From contig NZ_JAHYSG010000125.1 of NCBI RefSeq assembly GCF_022095675.1, positions 1-33,463 on the forward strand: a stretch of DNA of 33,463 nucleotides. The letters are read 5' to 3'. The position numbers and the translations under genes are program-made. The notes below the pieces were generated by a model. The model saw nothing but the letters and a program-made list of their open reading frames with translations. It was not told the origin of the DNA and ran no database searches. This stretch comes from Dactylosporangium sp. AC04546. GTDB taxonomy: Bacteria; Actinomycetota; Actinomycetes; Mycobacteriales; Micromonosporaceae. Shown here piece after piece: positions 28,999 to 33,463 of this stretch. The first letter of the stretch is position 1, and each line of letters begins with the position of its first letter.

Positions 28999-29027
28999 GA
29001 GCCACCCTGCAACGTGCATGGTGGCTC
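28999..29027. repeat. Hairpin with 13-base arms and 3-base loop
   Basis: GAGCCACCCTGCA (28999-29011) and TGCATGGTGGCTC (29015-29027) pair at 12 of 13 positions around ACG. It could be a terminator for a minor transcript or part of a non-coding RNA. No T-run follows on the plus strand beyond a weak CTTCTT, and nothing on either side shows which gene it would serve. Confidence 0.55.
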
Positions 29028-29085
29028 GTCCGCTTCTTAAGACAAGCCCTGGCTGCGGCTGGTCGAGCGGAGAATTTCCGGTTTG

Positions 29086-29111
29086 CCGTTGCAACCGTTG
29101 CCTGCCGTTGC
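29086..29111. repeat. Three phased CCGTTGC direct repeats
   Basis: CCGTTGC occurs at 29086-29092, 29095-29101 and 29105-29111, a spacing of nine and ten bases or about one helical turn. The first two enclose GTTGCAAC, so the site also has partial dyad symmetry. Phased heptamers of this kind often bind a regulator cooperatively. The nearest gene is the IclR regulator, about 350 bases downstream. Confidence 0.4.
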
Positions 29112-29461
29112 CAGTGTGCACTTTGCTCAATGCCACCTGGCGTGGGTACCCGGTCTGGCGACAAGTCGCGACCACCCGATGACAGGCAGGAGCGGGGTTG
29201 TGGTGGTTGTGTTCGGACTACTCAGTCGGTTGGGCTTTACTTACACAGACTTGTGCGACCTACGTGGATGGGTACTCAAGAACTACCGCGTGTCGCGATC
29301 AACCTTGCACGATCGGGGTGTCCAGATTGGGCCATTCATCGCCATGTGTTGGCGCGTGGCATTCCCCCACCTCGCCGCACAGATGATCAAAGTGTTCCCT
29401 TGACCCTCTCCAGTTTCATATGGTGTGTCTCCAGTTACTGCTGCGGCTGGGGAGGGCGGCG

Positions 29462-30238
29462 GTGCGGGATCCACAGGCCGAACCCTCAGATCTCATCCGG
29501 AGCGTGTCGAGGGCACTGCGAGTGTTGGAGGCGGTAGGGCAATCACCTCGCGGTTTGACGGTCAAGCAGATCGCGAGGCGGTGCGAGTTCACCGTCGCGA
29601 CCACCTATCACCTGGTGCGCACCCTTGCGTACGAGGGCTACGTCATCCGCCGGGAGAACGGCACGTACGTGGTCGGGCTCGAGATCGCCGACCGCTACCG
29701 TGAGCTGGTCCTGGCGTTCCGCGGTCCGAGCGCGGTCACCGACCGTCTGCGGCGTGCGGCGACCGAGACCGGCTACAGCCACTACCTGGGCCGGTTCATC
29801 GGCGGGCGCATCGCGGTCACGGCCTCGGCCGAAGGGCAGCGTACGCCGCCGTTCGACGACCTGGTGCCCGGCTACGACGACGCGGCCCACGCGACCGCGC
29901 TCGGCAAGGCGCTGCTCGCGACGCTGAGCCCCGACCAGCGCTGGCGGTTCCTGAAAGAGTCCGGCATGCAGGCGTACACCTCGGCCACGCTCACGTCGCC
30001 CGAGGCGCTCGACTCCGACCTGGCCGCCGGCGAGCGGCGCGGCATGCAGATCGAGATCGGGCAGTTCCGCCAAGGTCTTGCGTGTGCGGCCGTCATGGTG
30101 ATCAACGACCGGGACCCGGACCGGCGCGTCGTGCTTGCCTGCGCCATGCCGCCGGCCGAGCTGATGTCGTCGGCGAAGGTGGTCCGGACCCGACTGCTCG
30201 CCACGGCGCACCACCTGGCGGCCGTCCTCGCCGAGTAG
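29462..30238 (+). CDS. IclR-family transcriptional regulator
   Basis: The 258-residue DNA-binding protein has an N-terminal winged helix-turn-helix (about 10-70: SVSRALRVLEAVGQSPRGLTVKQIAR, with the recognition helix around TVATTYHLVRTL). A C-terminal IclR effector domain (about 80-255) contains the small-molecule-fold block AHATALGKALLATLSPD and the closing FRQGLACAAVMVIN...VVLACAMPPAEL. The ligand is not deducible. The GTG at 29462 is used because GGAGGG ends five bases before it. An upstream start would add 14 residues of poor quality. No metabolic gene is adjacent, so it may act on the following sigma-factor unit, on itself or at a distance. A TATGGT (29419-29424) fits a -10 element. Confidence 0.88.
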   Translation: MRDPQAEPSDLIRSVSRALRVLEAVGQSPRGLTVKQIARRCEFTVATTYHLVRTLAYEGYVIRRENGTYVVGLEIADRYRELVLAFRGPSAVTDRLRRAATETGYSHYLGRFIGGRIAVTASAEGQRTPPFDDLVPGYDDAAHATALGKALLATLSPDQRWRFLKESGMQAYTSATLTSPEALDSDLAAGERRGMQIEIGQFRQGLACAAVMVINDRDPDRRVVLACAMPPAELMSSAKVVRTRLLATAHHLAAVLAE

Positions 30239-30253
30239 GGCCCGGCACGGGCC
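30239..30253 (+). terminator. Small GC hairpin at the IclR stop codon
   Basis: GGCCCG (30239-30244) pairs perfectly with CGGGCC (30248-30253) over a three-base GCA loop, starting right after the TAG. No T-tract follows. Confidence 0.4.
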
Positions 30254-30326
30254 GCTACCGGCGCGGGCGTCACGCGCGGCCGGAGGTCGCGGGTTCTTGG
30301 GGCGACGGCGATGGCAGCGTCCGTGG

Positions 30327-30348
30327 CGCCGGGGCGGATGCCCCGGCG
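30327..30348 (+). terminator. Second hairpin downstream of the IclR gene
   Basis: CGCCGGGG (30327-30334) pairs with CCCCGGCG (30341-30348), eight pairs around a six-base CGGATG loop, about 90 bases after the stop. Without a T-tract it is a GC-type terminator candidate separating the regulator from the sigma-factor unit. Confidence 0.4.
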
Positions 30349-30415
30349 GCACGAGCGGTGTCTGGCGGGAGCGGCGGTCGCGCCTTGCACGGACCCGAGC
30401 CATTCAAGGCCAAGT

Positions 30416-30432
30416 CACATGCGCGACATGTG
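30416..30432. promoter_or_regulatory. Inverted repeat CACATG-N5-CATGTG, possible operator
   Basis: Perfect six-base arms (30416-30421 and 30427-30432) flank CGCGA. The site lies nine bases upstream of the -35 element of the following sigma-factor promoter, a typical activator or repressor position. The divergence from known consensus sites leaves the binding protein open. The IclR product encoded just upstream is one candidate. Confidence 0.4.
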
Positions 30433-30441
30433 GTGTGCCGC

Positions 30442-30469
30442 TGAACCGCTCTGCGTATTAGTGCGTAGA
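30442..30469 (+). promoter_or_regulatory. SigL-type ECF promoter of the sigma/anti-sigma operon
   Basis: TGAACC (30442-30447) is followed after exactly 16 bases by CGTAGA (30464-30469). The pattern described for mycobacterial SigL-dependent promoters, from memory, is TGAACC, 16-18 bases, then CGT. The next gene encodes a SigL-like factor, so positive autoregulation is the natural reading. Transcription would begin about 25-30 bases before the GTG at 30503. Confidence 0.6.
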
Positions 30470-30502
30470 AGCAGGTGGAAGGGATCGGAAACATCTTGAG
30501 GC

Positions 30503-31018
30503 GTGAGTAGAGACGATGCTGACCTGCTGAAGGCGCTCCATTCGGAGCACGGAGACGCACTGTTCGCCCATGCCTTGCGACTGACCGGCGGCGACCGCCA
30601 ACGGGCCGAGGACCTGGTGCAGGAGACCCTGCTGCGGGCCTGGCAGCACCCCGAGGCGCTCGACCCGGCCCGTGGCTCGGTGCGGGCCTGGCTCTTCACC
30701 ACCGCGCGGAACCTCGCCATCGACGCGTGGCGGCGGCGTACCGCGCGGGTCGGCGAGGTCTTCACCGAGCAGCTGCCGGAAACGCCGGTGGTGGTCGACG
30801 AGACCGAGCGCGCGGTGGAGTCCTGGGTCATCGCCGAGGCGTTGTCCCGGCTTTCCCGACCGCACCGCGAGGTCCTGGTCGAGTGCTTCTACCAGGGGCG
30901 CTCGGTCGCCGAGGCGGCCGACCGGCTGGGCGTGCCGCCCGGCACGGTCAAGTCGCGGACCTACTACGCACTGCGTTCGCTGAAGGTCGTACTGGAGGAG
31001 TTGGGGGTGACGCAATGA
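30503..31018 (+). CDS. sigL: ECF sigma factor, SigL-like
   Basis: This 171-residue group IV sigma factor has region 2 at about 14-80 (ALFAHALRLTGGDRQRAEDLVQETLLRAWQHPEAL, then RAWLFTTARNLAIDAWRR) and region 4 at about 108-165 (ALSRLSRPHREVLVECFYQGRSVAEAADRLGVPPGTVKSRTYYALRSLK). The final LEELGVTQ and the AEDLVQETLLRAWQHPE block closely resemble mycobacterial SigL. SigL has been linked to cell-envelope and secreted-protein genes in mycobacteria, but the regulon here is unknown. The GTG at 30503 follows a weak TTGAGG. The stop overlaps the anti-sigma start by 4 bases. A matching promoter lies upstream. Confidence 0.88.
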   Translation: MSRDDADLLKALHSEHGDALFAHALRLTGGDRQRAEDLVQETLLRAWQHPEALDPARGSVRAWLFTTARNLAIDAWRRRTARVGEVFTEQLPETPVVVDETERAVESWVIAEALSRLSRPHREVLVECFYQGRSVAEAADRLGVPPGTVKSRTYYALRSLKVVLEELGVTQ

Positions 31019-31746
31019 GGTGTGAGCACCTCCATGACTCGGGTGTCTACGTGCTCGGGGCGCTGTCGCCGCCTGAGCGTGAGGCATATGAGCGGCATCT
31101 CGCGGACTGCGCGGAGTGCCGTGCGGAGGTGGCGGAGTTCGCCGACCTGCCGGGCCTGCTCGGGCGCCTGGACCGCACTACGGCTACCGGGGCGCTCGAC
31201 GGGGCCGAACCCGCTCCGCCGGATGCTGCCGGCGGTGCGAGATGGGCCGGGCCGATCAGGGCATCTTCCAGTGGTATTGGCGACCCCCTGCTGCCCCGGG
31301 TGCTTGACCGCGCGGCGCACCAGAAGCGGGCCGAGCGGCGGCGCCGGCGGTGGCAGACCGTGGGGACCGCGCTCGTCGCGGCGTGCCTCGGGGTGCTGGG
31401 CGTGCTCGGCGTGCGGGCCGTCGGCGAGCCGGACCCGCCCAACTTCGTCGCGATGGAGGAGGTCGCCGAGTCGGTACCGGTGACCGCGCGCCTGGCGCTC
31501 GAGCCCGCCGCCGACGGGACGGTCGTCCGCATGCAGTGCGCCTACAAGGGCGGCGGCTACGGCAAGTGGACGTACAAGCTCGTCGTGGTGCCGAAGTCCG
31601 GTCAGCCGGAGGAGATCGACTCGTGGACCGCCGGGTACGGCGACGAGTACGACCTCAAGGCCCGCACCAGCATTCCGCGGGCCGACATCGCTCGGGTCGA
31701 GATCCGCAAGGGCGACGACACGCCGCTGCTGGCGCTCGCCACCTAG
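31015..31746 (+). CDS. Zinc-type membrane anti-sigma factor, RslA-like
   Basis: The 243-residue protein has an N-terminal anti-sigma domain with His28-x3-Cys32-x2-Cys35 (ERHLADCAEC). Cys3, His5 and His7 near the start could complete a zinc site, as in redox-sensitive zinc anti-sigma factors. A linker leads to a basic stretch (KRAERRRRRWQ, about 104-114), which matches the positive-inside rule, then one transmembrane helix (about 115-134). An outer domain of about 110 residues contains CAYKGGGYGKWTYKLVV. It is translationally coupled to the sigma gene and should hold that factor at the membrane. The open frame begins further upstream, but only as a shadow of the sigma gene. It ends 16 bases from the convergent transporter. 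Confidence 0.87.
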   Translation: MRCEHLHDSGVYVLGALSPPEREAYERHLADCAECRAEVAEFADLPGLLGRLDRTTATGALDGAEPAPPDAAGGARWAGPIRASSSGIGDPLLPRVLDRAAHQKRAERRRRRWQTVGTALVAACLGVLGVLGVRAVGEPDPPNFVAMEEVAESVPVTARLALEPAADGTVVRMQCAYKGGGYGKWTYKLVVVPKSGQPEEIDSWTAGYGDEYDLKARTSIPRADIARVEIRKGDDTPLLALAT

Positions 31747-31762
31747 GAAACGTTCGTCTCAC

Positions 31763-32701
31763 TCACCGGGTGGGGGCGGTCGCGGTCGACACGACGGCGG
31801 CCGCCTCCTCTCGTTGCGCCGCCCGCGTGCGGCGGGTCGAGCGGATCGCGTCCCAGGTGAAGATGCTCAGCGCGCACCAGACGATGACGAAGCCGACGAG
31901 CCGGCCCGGGGGCAGCGCCTCGTGGAAGACGGCGACGCCCAGGATGAGCTGGAGCGTCGGGGTGAGGTACTGCAGGATGCCCAGGCCCGACAGCGGCACG
32001 CGGTTGGCGGCCTCAGCGAAGAGCAGCAGCGGTACCGCGGTGAGCAGGCCGCTGCCGGCCAGCATGATCGTGTGCCACGTCGACACGGTGCCGAACGTCG
32101 ACGTTCCGTCGTTGGTGAGCCACCCGAGGTACACGACGGCGGGAAGCGTCAGGACCGCGGACTCCAGGATCAGCCCTTCGGCCGCCGGCAGGCCGAGCTG
32201 CTTCTTGAACAGCCCGTAGCCGCCGAACGAGCCGGCCAGGGTGAGCGCCACCCACGGCAGGTGCCCGTAGTCGATTGTGAGCACCACGACCGCCACCGCG
32301 CCGACGCCGAGCGCGATCCACTGCAGGCGCCGGAGGCGTTCACGCAGCACGAGCACGCCGAGCAGGATGACGACGAGGGGGTTCACGAAGTACCCCAGGG
32401 AAGCCTCGACGACGCGGTTGGTGTCGACGGCGTAGATGTAGACGCCCCAGTTCACGGCGATGAACACGGCCGCGGCCGAGATGCCGGCCATCCGCTTGCC
32501 GTCGCTGAGGATGGCTTTCAGCGGTCGCCAGCGCCACAGGGCGGTCAGCAGCAGCGCGACGGTGACGAGCGACCAGACGATCCGGTGCGCGAGGACCTCC
32601 ACGGCGCCCGCCGGGCGCAGCGCCCGGAAGTACAGCGGGAAGACGCCCCACAGGACATTGGCGGTCAGGGCGGACAAATACCCTCGGCGCAGCGGATCCA
32701 C
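31763..32701 (-). CDS. rarD: RarD-type EamA-family membrane transporter
   Basis: This 312-residue protein has about ten transmembrane helices arranged as two EamA repeats, in the drug/metabolite transporter superfamily. RarD signatures include GYLSALTANVLWGVFPLYFRAL at the N-terminus, EVLAHRIVWS, NWGVYIYAVDTNRVVEASLGYFVNPLV and GILQYLTPTLQLILGV. The GYFVNPL block is typical of the RarD subgroup. The transported compound is unknown. It starts at GTG 32699-32701 with no good ribosome site. TACGGT ends six bases upstream on the minus strand, suggesting a leaderless mRNA. The last 25 residues are a charged cytoplasmic tail. Confidence 0.9.
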   Translation of the reverse strand: MDPLRRGYLSALTANVLWGVFPLYFRALRPAGAVEVLAHRIVWSLVTVALLLTALWRWRPLKAILSDGKRMAGISAAAVFIAVNWGVYIYAVDTNRVVEASLGYFVNPLVVILLGVLVLRERLRRLQWIALGVGAVAVVVLTIDYGHLPWVALTLAGSFGGYGLFKKQLGLPAAEGLILESAVLTLPAVVYLGWLTNDGTSTFGTVSTWHTIMLAGSGLLTAVPLLLFAEAANRVPLSGLGILQYLTPTLQLILGVAVFHEALPPGRLVGFVIVWCALSIFTWDAIRSTRRTRAAQREEAAAVVSTATAPTR

Positions 32702-32707
32702 GGCTCA

Positions 32708-32713
32708 ACCGTA
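32708..32713 (-). promoter_or_regulatory. -10 element for a leaderless rarD transcript
   Basis: On the minus strand TACGGT fits TANNNT and ends six bases before the GTG start. No Shine-Dalgarno lies between them. No clear -35 is visible. Confidence 0.35.
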
Positions 32714-32744
32714 AGGGGTAGACGGCTGCCCACCCCTCACCGGG

Positions 32745-33203
32745 CTAGCGATAGTTCTGGTAGCCGCCGTACTGCTGGCGGGGAGGCGGCTGGGGGCGGC
32801 GGTAGTCGTCCTTCTTCTTGCGGTCGCGGTCGCCGCCGTCGGGGATGAGGAAGTTGATCAGCCAGCTGACGATGCCGATGAACAGCGCCCCGAGGATGGC
32901 CGTCGGCCAGAACTTGTCGACGTTGAACGCCAGATCCAGCCAGTCGGCGATCTTGCTGGTGAGCAGGAGCAGCGCTCCGTTCACGACGAGCGAGACGAGC
33001 CCGAGCGTGAGCAGGTACGCCCAGCAGCCGATGGTCTTGATGACCGGACGCAGCACCGCGTTGACGACCCCGAAGATCGCGGCCACCGCGATGACCGTGA
33101 GCACCTTGCGCCCGGTGTCACCCTCGACGGTGATGCCGGGGATCACCAGCGTGGCCAGCCAGACCGTGAAAGCACTCACGGCGAGCCGGATGAGGATTCC
33201 CAT
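32745..33203 (-). CDS. Small four-helix membrane protein, phage holin 4_2/YvlD-like family
   Basis: The 152-residue protein has four hydrophobic helices in the first 115 residues. The family landmarks are AIFGVVNAVLRPVIKTIG after the second helix, a short LGLVSLVVNGALLLLTSKIADWL helix, and GALFIGIVSWLINFLI. It ends with a cytoplasmic tail rich in Lys, Asp, Pro, Gln and Tyr (DRDRKKKDDY...PPPRQQYGGYQNYR). The family name comes from one phage protein. Most members are chromosomal and of unknown role, possibly envelope related, so lysis function should not be assumed. No phage genes are nearby. No convincing ribosome site precedes ATG 33201-33203. Confidence 0.8.
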   Translation of the reverse strand: MGILIRLAVSAFTVWLATLVIPGITVEGDTGRKVLTVIAVAAIFGVVNAVLRPVIKTIGCWAYLLTLGLVSLVVNGALLLLTSKIADWLDLAFNVDKFWPTAILGALFIGIVSWLINFLIPDGGDRDRKKKDDYRRPQPPPRQQYGGYQNYR

Positions 33204-33282
33204 GCGGGTGATCGTGCCATGGACAACCCCGCCCGGAACACCCCACTATCACCACTTCCCTCACCCACGGTGGGTTCGGTCT

Positions 33283-33338
33283 CATGATCGAGGGAAGGAT
33301 TTGGCTGTCATGGCGACCAGAAGTTTCCCTTGATCATG
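33283..33338. repeat. 56-base palindromic element, 14-base arms and 28-base centre
   Basis: CATGATCGAGGGAA (33283-33296) is complementary to TTCCCTTGATCATG (33325-33338) at 13 of 14 positions, with 28 bases between them. It lies in non-coding DNA upstream of the holin-like gene. The same arm and centre lengths occur in 28346-28399, and the centres share short blocks when read on the minus strand. Nothing further is recognised between here and the end of the window. Confidence 0.6.
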
Positions 33339-33463
33339 GGCTCGGGGGTGAGGGGGCCGGCTCGGGCGGCAGCGACTCGCGAGGCGCGGGATTCGACCGG
33401 CGTGCCGGCGGTTCGCAGGGATGGCGCGGGACTTGGCGGGGGCGCGGGCGAGGGCTTACAAGG

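Larger units (their letters stand above)
28400..29461. other. About 1.06 kb without a supported gene
   Basis: Open frames exist on both strands, but none has recognisable domains, a good ribosome site or sensible composition. Most read as Arg/Pro/Ala/Ser low-complexity strings expected from GC-rich non-coding DNA. The stretch contains a 16-bp tandem repeat (28553-28632), a 13-pair hairpin (28999-29027), phased CCGTTGC repeats (29086-29111) and, from about 29160, an AT-richer patch that leads to the IclR regulator. I see no transposase remnant, tRNA or rRNA. A small RNA or a decayed gene remains possible. Confidence 0.6.

Noticed and set aside
28521..29012. Minus-strand open frame of 163 codons in the gene-free region
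   Set aside because: Low-complexity Arg/Pro/Ala/Thr sequence, no ribosome site and no recognisable domain. It spans the 16-bp tandem repeat, which is out of phase with codons.
28777..29040. Plus-strand open frame of 87 codons
   Set aside because: No Shine-Dalgarno, no homology I recognise, and it runs through a 13-pair hairpin near its end. A small protein cannot be excluded but is not supported.
29083..29403. Plus-strand open frame of 106 codons in the low-GC patch before the IclR gene
   Set aside because: Other frames in the same stretch are open too, none shows codon bias or a domain, and the region looks regulatory.
32745..33203. Prophage remnant or lysis gene, suggested by the holin family name
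   Set aside because: No integrase, endolysin, capsid or attachment site is nearby, and the family is mostly chromosomal and not lytic.

Overview
This 33.5 kb window is chromosomal DNA from a high-GC actinomycete. The evidence is the strong G/C bias at third codon positions, frequent GTG starts, 1- and 4-base start/stop overlaps, zinc-binding anti-sigma factors paired with ECF sigma factors, and a futalosine-pathway menaquinone gene beside a 14-gene complex I operon. The gene order mqnC / menG / geranylgeranyl-reductase-type oxidoreductase / nuoA-N / polyprenyl diphosphate synthase resembles Streptomyces and its relatives. The intergenic palindromes make me suspect Micromonosporaceae, but that is inference.

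Region 1 (36-6104). A membrane-anchored serine hydrolase of the class A beta-lactamase fold lies on the minus strand. Divergent from it is paaABCDE, the complete phenylacetyl-CoA 1,2-epoxidase multicomponent monooxygenase. Only 28 bases after paaE comes a SigK-like ECF sigma factor with its RskA-like membrane anti-sigma factor. The first clear intrinsic terminator is after the anti-sigma gene, so paaABCDE-sigK-rskA reads as one transcription unit.

Region 2 (6104-9940). An aldo/keto reductase (minus) is divergent from mqnC and menG, which act in menaquinone biosynthesis. An AbiEi-like/DUF559 putative nuclease gene on the minus strand is convergent with menG.

Region 3 (10099-28337). A menJ-like FAD reductase, predicted to saturate the menaquinone side chain, comes first. 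The complete nuoA-nuoN operon (NADH:menaquinone oxidoreductase, complex I) follows, and then a long-chain polyprenyl diphosphate synthase that should supply the quinone side chain. Together with mqnC and menG, the stretch holds ring formation, ring methylation, side-chain supply, side-chain reduction and a major quinone-reducing enzyme.

Region 4 (28338-30238). About 1.1 kb has no supported gene. It contains a long palindrome, a 5 x 16 bp tandem repeat, a 13-bp-stem hairpin, phased heptamer repeats and a clearly lower-GC patch. An IclR-family regulator follows.

Region 5 (30239-33463). A SigL-like ECF sigma factor and its zinc-type anti-sigma factor are preceded by a sequence that matches the SigL-type promoter pattern, suggesting autoregulation. 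On the minus strand are a RarD-type EamA transporter and a small four-helix membrane protein of the phage-holin-4_2/YvlD type. The window ends just after another long-loop palindrome. I found no rRNA or tRNA genes, CRISPR array, transposase or integrase.
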